From the NCBI GenBank assembly GCA_036250225.1, contig JAPZLL010000100.1, positions 1-16,407 of the forward strand: a DNA stretch of 16,407 nucleotides, in the 5' to 3' direction. Of the stretch, positions 1 to 8,309 are shown piece by piece (within the stretch, counting starts at the first letter, position 1; each line of letters opens with the position of its first letter). A model generated the notes under the pieces. It was not told the DNA's origin. It made no database searches and worked only from the letters and a program-made list of their open reading frames with translations. Both the position numbers and the translations under genes were made by a program. The stretch comes from Cercophora sp. LCS_1 (Eukaryota; Ascomycota; Sordariomycetes; Sordariales; Lasiosphaeriaceae).

Positions 1-51
1 GATGCAATACGCTCACTTACATACTGCCGGCTGTCGCAACCCTAACCCTGC

Positions 52-1766
52 TCAGATAGGGTGCCATTCAAGATTGGTAGGGTGCCGATAGTAAACCTCT
101 TGGATAATGCGTTTTCCAATCAAGTACGAGGTTCCCGCGGCGAGGATTACTACTCCTCCCCAAGTAATAATATTCGGGAATGCGGGGACAGGAGATACGA
201 ATCGCTTAATAATGGCGAGTAGCGACCCAAAATCCATGTTCAAAGCTGCTTTGTCGTTTCCGTTCTTTAGTCCGTCCAATGCGGCCTTGTAGGCCCTGCC
301 CTCGTCAAGCTTCGCCGTGATCAAAGCTCGATGGGTCGGGTCTTCCATAAACGCCTTGACTCTCGCATCCAGGCCCTCCTTGCCCTGCCCACGGTACCAC
401 TTCCAGTTGATGTAGCGGTGGGCAAACCAGTCCATGTCAGTCCAATTTTCAAGGGCGTTAGCGACAAGGAAGCCACTATCGTTCGCAGCCACCGTCCACT
501 CGTCGGCAAGCAGAGATTGCCCATACATGTCAAGTTCCCGGGTTCGTACAAGGCCTAGCAAGTGGTGAAATCGCTTTAGATAATCTTGGTATACGAAGTC
601 GTAGGCGAGTTTGGTTGTATCAGGGATTCCGAGCCACAGTGGGGGAATGAAGAACTGTCGGGGCACCACGCGGCTCCACTCCCAGTCGAGGACGGAAATA
701 ATCGTCATATCTTGGTTCACAATCAGGTTGAATGGCTCCAGGTCGCCGTGAACCATAACAAAGGGGCCCTGGTCAAGAAGTGGATCCACCCATTGCTGGG
801 CATACTGGCGGAAGAGATGGAGATGGTATAGTGCATCGCCGCCTTCGTCCTCTTCGAGGACACTGCCCCGGCCACGGGCAAAAGCGTTGTCCGAAATGTC
901 CAGCAGCATTGCCACGTATTTGTTGGCCGATGTGAGACGGCCATCAGGGTCGTGGTATAAGGCTTGGATGCTTGAGGGCTGCAAACCCTCCAGCTCCTGC
1001 ATGTTGATGTCCAGAGATATCGTCTTCTTGTTCACTTGGATCCCGTCTGGGCCAGAGTCTAAGCATCCGATCGAGGGGAATTCGAGCCTCCTAAGCTGTA
1101 TGTAGATGTCGGCTAGCGAGGTGTACAGGTTGGCTTGCTGCTTATCGGGGAGGTTCCTAAGCTTGCTGGGATCGAGCTTCTGGCCCTCAACGAACTCCAG
1201 GATAAGGAACGACGACAACGGCTCGCGGCCATCGCTCACCGCGTACGCTATCAGTCGAGGGATTGGGATAGTTTTTCTTGAGGTGATAACTCTACGTGTG
1301 AAGTTGAGATTAGCATTTGGATCAGTCGAAAGTTGTGGATGCCTAAAAAGGATGGGAAACTCGAAATCATTTACTGCATCGCCGCGACCTCGCTCTCAAG
1401 TTTTCTCCTCCCACCAAACGCTAAGCACGGCGCCAGAGGCACGCGCACGACCCATTTCACGCCGTCGGGGAACTGCACAAAGTAGCAGATGTTGTAACTA
1501 CCGCGCTTGGGCTTGTCGAAGAAATCGCAGGTCGCCGCATTGCGGTAGGACGATGCGAGCGTTAGGACTTGACGCTCTGGGATGGATGCAATGAACTGGT
1601 CGCGCTCATGGTGAACTCGGGACTGGACGATCCGGTCCTTCAATTGTTGGGGACCGTGGGGTGCGGGCATCATCTGGGGCTCCAACTTGACTGAGGCGTG
1701 GTGCAGTCGCAAACGGGTTCTGGCGCGCTTCCCCAAGCGGTGAAAATTTCCACAAGGGATGCTCAT
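52..1766 (-). CDS. APH-family phosphotransferase-like protein, two exons, C-terminal membrane anchor
   Basis: Exon 1 is 1766-1375 and exon 2 is 1291-52, joined across an 83 nt intron to give 543 codons and a TGA at 54-52. The splice is supported by continuity of the family pattern: exon 1 ends in ...KLESEVAAMQ and exon 2 begins VITSRKTIPIPRLIAYA. The N-lobe segment GSYNICYFVQFPDGVKWVVR lies at about residues 89-108. The catalytic-loop motif HGDLEPFN is at about 312-319 and the metal-binding DWEWS at about 333, as in APH/choline-kinase-like enzymes (Brenner motif HxDxxxxN). A hydrophobic stretch at about 504-524 (WGGVVILAAGTSYLIG) followed by basic residues suggests a tail anchor. The start is uncertain: Met1 (1766) or Met32/33 (1673/1670), just before the conserved N-terminal region. 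All key residues look intact. The family is greatly expanded in ascomycetes and substrates are mostly unknown; antibiotic resistance should not be assumed. Confidence 0.85.
1292..1374 (-). other. Spliceosomal intron in the APH-like gene
   Basis: On the minus strand the donor reads CA|GTAAAT (GT at 1374-1373) and the acceptor CACGTAG (AG at 1293-1292). A fungal-type branch site GCTAATC lies about 18 nt upstream of the acceptor. The length of 83 nt is typical for filamentous ascomycetes. The intron splits a CAA codon and removes the in-frame TAA that directly follows exon 1. Confidence 0.8.
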
Positions 1767-3005
1767 TCACGTGCTCCCGCCCCCCCGCTCACCGCCACCA
1801 CCAACATCGCACATATTCACACACTCAGTCTCCTCCTTGATGTTAGTGCGCGTGAAATGCAATTGGGCGTCGCGCAAACCCCAATTCCTGGTCTCCAGCG
1901 TCATCGTGCGCCGCAACCAGCGGTTCAGCTCATGTCTCACATGAGAGACTCCGCACGAGCTCTCTCCCTATTGTGGGATGTAACGAGCCACAGGCTAGCG
2001 AGATCTTCGGCGTTCATTGCAGGCAATGTTGCCTACCCGCTCGCAACCGCCGCAAGCCGCCTGTCGCTGTTGGGCGGTTAGAAGTAGTGCAGTGGCATGC
2101 CGACGGGCTCGGCGACTTCGCCCCATCCGGCAGCGCTTTACAGGATTCCGGGCCACGGACTGCGGGGTCCAAAGTGTGGAGGCCGAGGCGAGGCTCCGCA
2201 CGGACACGCCACCGACGCCATCGTGCTCACCTCCCTCGCGCATCGCTCACAGCGTGTCGGCCACGCTGGACTTTAGATGGCGTCCGTATCCCACGGTCCT
2301 TTGGACAGGTTCTGCCACGCATTGCCGCCCTGGCCAATTTCCCTCCGACAACTACCGTCTCCGAACCTGCCCCGAGCCCGCCCGTGGGCCCCGCCGCCGA
2401 GCGAAGTCTTTTGAGGCTTGTTCTCGTCTCTTGTGCGGCCATCCTCGACACTTGACAATGCGTGCTCTCCCGAGCTTGCGCTCTTACCGCCTTCGAGACT
2501 TAGTGGCAAGACAAAGAAGCGCGACGCTTTGCCCGAGCTACCTCTTTTGCATCCGAACTTGGACAAATCGACGGCCTCGAAATTGCCCCGCTCCCGCTTA
2601 GATACCGGTAGTTCTATTACATTCTTCTCCTCTGGGGCGATGCAGAATAAGTTCTCCCTACTGGTCGCCTCGGAGGATCTTGTCCAGCAACAGACCTACA
2701 TCACACGGCGACACCTAGTTCAACCTTCCCCCTCTTCTGAGCAACGCTATCTCGCGCCTCTTCGTCGTTCGCTCACTGCCTCTTCCTCGGCCGACCCCAA
2801 CCTAGGTTCCTCTCAGGTAGCGCTGTTCGTCTGACTGCCTACAGACGAAGTTCCCCATTGAAGCGGAGTAGGGTGCCCTCCACCCCCCCGAGGAACAACT
2901 CCCAATAGCACTGGTGGTGGGCAAACAACAACTCAGAACCATTCTCTGCATAATCCAGAGGGCGGATCTCACCATGTCCTTTCCACTTCGGATAATCCAG
3001 ATTGA
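1767..3005. other. Gene-poor stretch, no confident gene
   Basis: This holds the presumed promoter side of the APH-like gene and then GC-rich DNA. Several frames stay open by composition. The most coding-like is plus 2418-2834, which contains SGKTKKRDALPELPLLHPN and is rich in Ser and Pro, but I recognise no family in it. Because it lies upstream of and on the same strand as the kinase-like relic at 3006-3545, it could be the eroded N-terminal part of that gene. That is inference only. No RNA gene or repeat stands out. Confidence 0.4.
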
Positions 3006-3545
3006 TCCAGATTGCGGACAAATCTTGATGATGGTTGCCAATGTCTTGATATATACGGCATGTTTGGCGCTACCGGCGTCCTGTTCAAGATGACCGTGGC
3101 AGGATACGGGTATACATTTGTTGCCAAAGGCGTTCAAGAAGTCGATGAAGATGCTCTCTCTCGAGAGAACGCCAGGTATACTCCCACCTCGTTCGTTTTC
3201 AGGGTCGCTTGATACCAGTGTACCTGGGCATGATGGACCTCGTCAGGCCGTACTGGCTCATAAGCGGCGCAGCGATGACCAAGATGATGCTCATGTCGTT
3301 GGGCTGGTTGGACCCTACGTTGGCGTAAACCCGAAGGAGCGGATGTGGATATGGAGGTGGACAACGCTGTGTCGACCCTGGAAGAAAGCTGGGTTGGAAA
3401 ACGATGATATTCGACCCGCTAATCTTATTTGGAACGAGGAGGTGAGAGGTGTGATGCTGATCGATTTTTTGATATGGCGGCTGTCACAGTGAAGCGGCGA
3501 GCAGGTCAAGATCCGGATAGGGAAAAGAAGAGAGTTAAGTGTTAG
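3006..3545 (+). pseudogene. Fossil of a fungal kinase-like gene, at least three frameshifts
   Basis: Pieces of one protein follow each other in the right order in changing plus frames. Frame 1 (3006-3175) reads TNLDDGC, GVLFKMTV and YGYTFVAKGVQEVDEDALSR. Frame 2 (3176-3328) reads VYSHLVRFQGRLIPVYLGMM followed by DLVRPYWL, then stops at 3326. Frame 3 (about 3375-3468) reads NDDIRPANLIWNEEV, RGVMLIDF. A one-base slip in the T run at 3465-3470 then gives DMAAVTVKRRAGQ and a TAG at 3543-3545. From family knowledge, this order (YGYTFVAKG, VPVFLG, HGDxRPPNxLWN, VMLIDFE) is typical of fungal kinase-like domain proteins, where (D)IRPAN is the catalytic loop and IDF the DFG equivalent. The expected His of the HGD motif is not visible. 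It is clearly broken. The N-terminus is not identifiable; it may reach upstream. Confidence 0.75.
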
Positions 3546-4423
3546 TATTGTACGCTGCAGAAAACCCTTTGACGACTTCACAGACCCCCGCTGTTTTCAC
3601 AAGCTTCACCCCTCTTGTGTATTGCCCTCTTATTGTTATATATAATGTACTAATTATTCAGATGTATCTCCCATTACCTTTACCGAGATCGAGCGCGTGC
3701 CCGAGAAGGGCAAGGCCGCAAGTTTCGCTTTCGCGGTTACGGTGGCGATTCCCAGATTCTTGAAGACCAAACAGGCAATGGGGGCCTCGCACGCGTCGCC
3801 GCGACGCGTCCGGGTTCGGGGATCGAGCGCAACTTACGAGATGCGCGTTCCCTGACGGCCCCAGACTTGGGATTTTTTCGAGAATGAATGACAAGCCGTC
3901 GGATCCTCGTGTCGTCGTAACTGACGCTTGCTTTTCCTCAACCACATGCTCCCTTGGTCGGCGTTCCCACAACGGCCTTCCCCGCAATCTTGCAAGCGGC
4001 AGCCACCCAGAGTTGAAAGATGGTGCAATTGTCAACGCGCGGCGCGTCTGTCCTGGGCGACTCTGTTGGTATCAGCTTCGACAAACTTGAGGTTGGTGCG
4101 GAACCGATCTGGACGGCACCCTGGCGGAGGACCAGAGCGACGGCAACCTGCCTTGCCCGGGGTACGCGCTGGACAAATGCGGCGGGTTGGAAGCGATGAA
4201 CATCTTCTAGGGGGAAAGAGTTGGTTTGGCTCCTGGGTACACAGGCATCTATAGTGTTCCCGTCACGACGACGACGGCAGCGACACACACAGAAAAGTCA
4301 AAGGCATGTTCATCCATCGGAAAGGAGTGAATCCAAGATTCCAATGCGTCAGTCAATATTTTACAATGACTAAAACTCTATTGAAAAGGCCTTGGGCTTT
4401 TTCGCTGACGCCTACAGGGATTT
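3546..4423. other. Gene-poor stretch with coding-like scraps
   Basis: An AT-rich patch at about 3600-3665 follows the kinase-like relic. Downstream, plus 3661-3855 reads a coding-like frame (TFTEIERVPEKGKAASFAFA) that ends at TGA. Plus 4019-4198 reads MVQLSTRGASVLGDSVGISF and then closes. A minus frame is open over 3938-4288. None of these matches a family I can name, and they do not join into one gene without several frameshifts. I see no RNA gene or repeat here. Confidence 0.4.
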
Positions 4424-4720
4424 TTAATACGTGTCCGGGCCGCTTGAAGGGGCATCAGTGGTAAGGCCAAAATCACCGAGCTTCACAGAGCCCCGACTCG
4501 GTGAGGAAGATGTTTTCCGGTTTGATGTTCCCGATGGTAGACGCCCTTCGAGTGAATGTAGGAGACGGGCATCGACGAGTTCCAGCATGAAGCGTCTCAC
4601 GTGTTCCGTCTCCAGCTGCGGGCCATGGCCGATCCTGATAGCCTCATACAGATTACCTTGTTGGCAGTACTCGAGAACCAAGTAGATGTGGGCATCCGTT
4701 TGACATGTTGGGGTTATGAC
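4424..4720 (-). pseudogene. Fossil of a Ser/Thr protein kinase catalytic domain
   Basis: The minus strand reads HNPNM, then after a frame change DAHIYLVLEYCQQGNLYEAI and HVRRFMLELVDA. These are the hinge and alphaE region of a eukaryotic protein kinase. The next segment changes frame several times. In separate frames one can still see SYIHSKGVYH, an HR(D)IKPENIF-like catalytic loop disrupted by an extra A, and then SVKLGDFGLTTDAP, which contains the DFG triad. The pattern resembles Aurora/NIMA-type kinases, but the assignment below 'Ser/Thr kinase' is weak. The N-lobe (glycine loop and catalytic Lys) and everything after the DFG are missing. The relic abuts the end of the next minus-strand relic at 4714, so the two are probably joined by rearrangement. 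Confidence 0.75.
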
Positions 4721-4954
4721 TCAGCCCAGACATGAGCTGCAGACAGCTGCAGGTCCTGAATGCTAAATACAATATCTCCCTCTTGCGGACCCGGATTGCG
4801 AAGAAAAAGAAGTCGAAATCCCAGTGCTAATGCCCCCCCGGTGACATTATACGATACTAGATCTGTTGTCTCGTCGCGGGTGATGGTGATTGACTGCCGT
4901 TTCACTGGGTTGAGAACACCATTCTAATACAATATAGCAGCAGCCCGACTCTGC

Positions 4955-5053
4955 GTGATCGCTCCCTGTGGACTCGAGATTTCCTCCGTGATCGCTCCCT
5001 GTGGACTTGAGATTTCCTCCGTAATTGCTCCCTGTGGACTCGAGATTTCCTCC
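4955..5053 (-). repeat. Coding minisatellite, 3 x 33 bp
   Basis: Three back-to-back 33 bp units begin at 4955, 4988 and 5021 and differ at only a few positions. In the minus frame of relic A each unit encodes EEISSPQGAIT. The unit length is a multiple of three, so expansion kept the frame. Relic B lacks this repeat at the same point after its LEKW motif. Confidence 0.95.
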
Positions 5054-5244
5054 TCCCATTTTTCTAGTAAAATGTGGTGTTGCTGATGGTCAAATTTCGC
5101 CAGAATGACAATCTTGACCTTGTGGTTCAATGCCCGAAACCACTACTATATATCCTTGTGAAGCTCAGGTAATGTTTCGGAATGTCCAGACTCGATAACG
5201 AGCGTTGGCCAATTACCTTTTCCTACACGTTCCGGCCGTGGGCC

Positions 5245-5458
5245 ACCTGCCGAATCGCCTTCTCCGCCATCTCCAGGATGGCCTGCCGAATCGCCTTCTC
5301 CACTGTCTCCTCTAGGATGGCCTGCCGAATCGCCTTCTCCACTGTCTCCTCCAGGATGGCCTGCCGTCTCCTCCAGGATGGCCTGCCGAATCGCCTTCTC
5401 CACTGTCTCCTCCAGGATAGCCTGCCGAATCGCCTTCTCCGCCATCTCCTCCAGGATG
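5245..5458 (-). repeat. Coding minisatellite, about 5.5 x 39 bp
   Basis: The units are 5245-5280 (36 bp), 5281-5319, 5320-5358, 5359-5380 (22 bp, internal 17 bp deletion), 5381-5419 and 5420-5458. Each full unit is 39 bp and encodes AILEETVEKAIRQ on the minus strand, an amphipathic, coiled-coil-like 13-mer. The 36 bp unit keeps frame and the 22 bp unit breaks it. In the other minus frame the same DNA reads GHPGGDSGEGDSA-type repeats, so two frames stay open. Confidence 0.95.
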
Positions 5459-5794
5459 GCCTTGTTGCCGAAATGTTTGACTCCCAATATCTTTCCAATT
5501 GTTCTCTATACCATTCCTGATGGTGCGGGAGCGCTCAATTGTGTAGCGCACTTCCCAGGCTGAGGGGGACGGATAGTCACCCGGGCTGTAGCCGGCGCAT
5601 AGGTAGGCAACGGCAACCTTGTAGGTGAGTGAGGGGTTGGCTGTAGGGCAGTAGAGGAGGTGGCGGGTCGGGGTAAGTGTGGTGCTGTCTTGGATGGACG
5701 AAAAGGGGGAGGAGAGGTATGATGGGCGGAATTGGCTGCAGCCGCCTAAGGAAGGGTTCACGAGGTTGTTTGGGGAATCGTGAGTGGAAAACAA
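5312..5794 (-). other. Unassigned open frame between relics A and B
   Basis: A minus frame is open for 160 codons and enters the 39 bp repeat array in a different register from relic A. Its middle part, TYKVAVAYLCAGYSPGDYPS and then AWEVRYTIERSRTIRNGIE, looks like real protein rather than chance composition. I recognise no family. It overlaps the tail of relic B in another frame. It may be a fragment of a third gene or an exon of the ancestor of relic A. Confidence 0.25.
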
Positions 5795-6686
5795 GGAGAC
5801 TTGATTTAGTTTGGTTTCGTCTGCTGATAGACGTTCCAGTATGTAAGACTATGACCGAGGGTCGAGGGACCGTAGGCTGTGTACGCTGCGCGAAGGCCAG
5901 AGGCAAGGCCTTGTGTTGAGTTGTTGGGTGGCAGTTCGAGAGGTGAGAGGGCTGCGGAGGACTGGAGGAGGGGGTAGACAGTTTGCGAGAGGTGCCTGTT
6001 GGTTGCTGTTTAGAGTTTGGTGATAATGTAGGTGGATGAAGGGAATGTATATACCTGTGAAGAAGCGACGTTTGCGTAGATAGGCCTCCGATTGACGAAG
6101 CAATAGTGTTGAATTCAACTTGCTTGATTTGAAGTCCCTCGCCATCGCCATGAAAAGTGTTGCTGAAGCTGGGATCAAGCGGGATGCGTGTTGGGTTGGT
6201 AGTAATGTTTTGGGTAATCGTGATGCTTTGTCGGAGCACAGGTGTTGGGTGTTGAGGAGAGCCATGGGGTGTTGGCCGTGGTTGGGGGCCGCCATCTGGG
6301 GTTGCGTCGGCTGTGCTTGGGCGGAAGCCTGGGTGCGCTTCGCATGCGTGGAGGGCGAACTTGCATCTCTTCCACTTCTCCAAAAAGATTGTAGTGCCGT
6401 TGAACTTGGCAAGAAGAACAATCTTGACCTCGTGGTTTAATAGAAACGACTGAGAGAATTCCGCCTCGATGACAAGTGTTGGCCAGGCACCTTTGGCAGC
6501 TCGTTGAGGCTCTCGTCCATCTGGGAATCGTCGGTCCTGGGATCGCCATCTTCCATCGACCCTACCAAAGTAGGCATAGCAGATACCGACGGAGATGTCG
6601 TCGACCTCGATATGGTTGCCGCCATGGCGAAGCGTCGAGGTTTGAAGTTGGGATCCGTGAGATGCGTGGGGTAGGAACGGCGGCAA
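5577..6686 (-). pseudogene. Relic B, paralogue of the 4714-5487 family, internally deleted
   Basis: The open minus frame has 369 codons from an ATG at 6686. Residues 24-50 (NHIEVDDISVG..., VDGRWRSQD) look like the family N-terminus. They are followed by PDGREPQRAAKGAWPTLVIE (about 55-74), NHEVKIVLLAKF (about 84-95), TIFLEKW and RQSITITQN (about 152-160). These match relic A in order and spacing, except that B lacks about 15 residues between WPTLVIE and NHEVKI (A has SETLPELHKDI..WFRA there), and B has no 11-residue repeat. The last ~190 residues are Pro/Ser/Thr-rich and carry no recognisable motif, so the C-terminal domain seen in A (LFLRNPGPQEGD) is lost or in another frame. The first codons lie inside the dispersed repeat at 6668-6729. 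An unusual but expressed protein cannot be excluded. Confidence 0.5.
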
Positions 6687-6729
6687 GACATGCTACGGTC
6701 GGGAGCGAAAGTTAACCCCCATGTCAGGT
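6668..6729 (-). repeat. Dispersed repeat piece, inverted relative to 11970-12032
   Basis: The reverse complement of this stretch matches 11970-12032 with about four mismatches. The matching part runs from ACCTGACATGGGGGTTAACT to the ACCCCA that ends the match. A second related copy starts at 12141. Homology stops abruptly at CAGGT (6729), next to a run of seven T and eleven G. Confidence 0.85.
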
Positions 6730-7310
6730 CACTTTTTTTGGGGGGGGGGGAGACTCTCCAAGGAGGGGTGGCCGCGGGGCAGGAAAGGAAACCTCGGTCA
6801 CCTTGGCAGACCAACCGTCAAAAACTCCATGTTTGTACTTCGGCATCTCGGCTCTCAAACAAGCCACAACACCTGATCCGTACGGGGTTTATTGGGGCCG
6901 TTCCCAGGAACCCTTTCAAGTTGGACTCACTACAGGGCGCTGTAGCCGAGCGGATTGGCCGCCGCTGCGCGAGAACCAAAACCCAGCCAACCCAGAAGTA
7001 ACCTCGCTCCGCTCCATGTCCCGCGCTGTACAGGACGAGGTTTTTCGTACACTACCGTCGCTGGCACGGGTGGCATCAGTCACCCATCAGTCGGTGGAGG
7101 TAGTAGGAGCTTTTTTTGCCTCCTGACCCTTCATTTTCCCTGTATCTTGTATCCCTGGGTCTGCAGCACACAATATATTCAGTCCTCCCGGTCATCACCG
7201 GCCCCACTCCGCAAGTACACGGAGCACATTGATGCCTGAGGCCACGAGTTCGATCGTTCGAACAGTCAACCACCACCTTTTTTTTTTTTTTCTCGCCAGA
7301 TTTCAGGATT
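6730..7310. other. Gene-poor stretch with one coding-like fragment
   Basis: It begins with T7-G11 homopolymers (6733-6750). Plus 6803-7126 is open for 107 codons without an early ATG and reads coding-like text (TPCLYFGISALKQATTPDPY, GVYWGRSQEPFQVGL). I recognise no family, and it could be a gene or transposon scrap. A run of 14 T occupies 7278-7291. No credible RNA gene is seen. Confidence 0.35.
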
Positions 7311-7418
7311 GCATTTGCTGTCCACGGCATTACTTTCTGACATTAATCTACTTCTTTCCCGTCCCAAAGAGCACAAAAACACATTGTATTGCATGCACCC
7401 AGGACACCGTCCAAACCC
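7311..7418 (+). repeat. Direct repeat, copy 1
   Basis: It starts GCATTTGCTGTCCACGGCAT and matches 7614-7742 closely over its whole length, except that copy 2 carries about 21 extra bases containing ATTTAAAT. The 195 bp between the copies is a purine-poor C/A-rich strand with short tandem motifs such as CCAAAACACCATGCATC (two copies near 7450-7485). Confidence 0.85.
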
Positions 7419-7613
7419 ATCATCCGCAACCCATCATCCGCATCCATTGTCCAAAACACCATGCATCCAAAACACCATGCATCCGAAACCCACACCCAAA
7501 ATTGTCACCAATATACCTGCAACCCACCACATCCCACCAACCCTTTAAAACACCATTTACCCAAGCTGCATTATCCAAAATCATTACCACCCCACCCAAC
7601 ATCACACAAGTCG

Positions 7614-7742
7614 GCATTTGCTGCCCACGGCATTACTTTCTGACATTAATCTACTTCATTTAAATGGAATTGCCCCATCTTCCCGTCCCAAAGAGCACAA
7701 AAATACATTGCATCGCATGCACCCAGGACACCGTCCAAACCC
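7614..7742 (+). repeat. Direct repeat, copy 2
   Basis: Second copy of the 7311-7418 sequence, with an extra ~21 bp segment (around 7658-7679). It ends 16 bp before the left arm of the large inverted repeat at 7759. No target duplication or protein was found that would make the pair long terminal repeats. Confidence 0.85.
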
Positions 7743-7758
7743 GGGTTTTGACCCCTGC

Positions 7759-8065
7759 CAGCCAGAACGCCCAAAATCCTCAGCTACCACAGTGAAATTG
7801 CCCTGTATTTGCAGGGGTGATACCAGGCTGGGAGCCCAAAACACCAAGTAGGTGCAAAAGTTGGGAAAAAAGTGTTTGGTGTCCCCCCTCCCCTTCCCCG
7901 TCCCGTCCGTGGTCGGAACAGCACCTCCCAGGTTCCTGTCCCTTGTCCCAGACCTGTCCCAGGGGCCTTTCTGATCTTGCCCACCCCTGCCCGCCTGAGG
8001 GCTGCCACCACAGCGTGGTAAGCGTCAGCTCGGCAGGCAATTGGGTGGTACCATACTCCTCCCTG
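7759..8065 (+). repeat. Left arm of the large inverted repeat
   Basis: It matches the reverse complement of 11651-11958 almost throughout. This arm has about 12 extra bases in the CCTGTCCC-rich part and lacks about 10 bases found near 11875 on the right. Read on the minus strand it encodes RADAYHAVVAALRRAGVGKI and then RKAPGTG, GTWEVLFRPRTG, nearly the same peptide as the right arm. Confidence 0.95.
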
Positions 8066-8309
8066 GTTGTTTCTTCTTCCCAATCCAAACCACCTGCCAT
8101 CACCTTGCAGGTCTCACCGGTCAAAACCGTCACATCGTTGTTTCTTCCCAATCCAAACTGAGTAAGTATAACTTCAACTCAAAATGAGCGCCCAACTGGA
8201 AGCCGACGCAAAGAGTACGAGTCTCAACTAAGTCACCCCTTTCCACATTCTCTGGAAAGCAGCCGGTCACCTTTGTCAACCGGCTCAGCCCTTTCTGTCA
8301 TTCTTGACC

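Larger units (their letters stand above)
4714..5487 (-). pseudogene. Relic A of an uncharacterised fungal protein family, with two internal coding minisatellites
   Basis: Minus order: 13-residue repeats (AILEETVEKAIRQ), then GKGNWPTLVIES, SETLPELHKDI, WFRALNHKVKIVILAKF, ILLEKWEEE, three 11-residue repeats (EEISSPQGAIT), RQSITIT, GGALALGFRLLFLRNPG and EGDIVFSIQDLQ, ending at TAA 4714-4716. From about 5240 to 4714 everything lies in one frame, interrupted only by TAG codons at 5148-5146, 5145-5143 and 4926-4924. A 17 bp deletion inside the 39 bp repeats shifts the frame further upstream. The same motif order occurs in relic B (5577-6686). I recognise the pattern PTLVIExGxSExLPxLrxDA..W, VKIVLLAKF, EKW as a widespread ascomycete hypothetical-protein family. 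Its fold could be a PD-(D/E)XK-like nuclease (Uma2-like), but that is conjecture. It is not functional in this copy. Confidence 0.65.

Noticed and set aside
1106..1594. 162-codon plus frame opposite the APH-like gene
   Set aside because: A shadow of the exon 1/exon 2 junction region of the real minus-strand gene.
2017..2601. 194-codon plus frame
   Set aside because: Arg/Pro/Ser-rich composition of a GC-rich stretch with competing open frames on both strands; no motif and no family.
2802..3137. Minus-strand open frames opposite the start of the kinase-like relic
   Set aside because: They contain plausible text (WINLDYPKWKGHGEIRPLDY), but the plus strand carries the recognisable kinase-like motifs next to and overlapping this stretch, and the minus frames match nothing I know.
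6733..6750. T7-G11 homopolymer run as a functional site
   Set aside because: Probably slippage or a junction scar; length may also be a sequencing artefact.
6943..7256. tRNA-like internal promoter: TAGCCGAGCGG (box A match) at 6943-6953, GTTCGATCG (box B-like) at 7248-7256, then a T14 run
   Set aside because: The boxes are about 300 bp apart, the anticodon, T and acceptor stems do not pair, and the box A lies in a coding-like frame. Not a tRNA; a SINE is not supported either.
7311..7742. LTR retrotransposon
   Set aside because: Only 195 bp lies between the copies, with no primer-binding site, polypurine tract or protein domain.
8184..8231. Short plus frame MSAQLEADAKSTSLN upstream of the repeat ORF
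   Set aside because: Fifteen codons with no supporting signal; could be an upstream ORF but cannot be told from chance.
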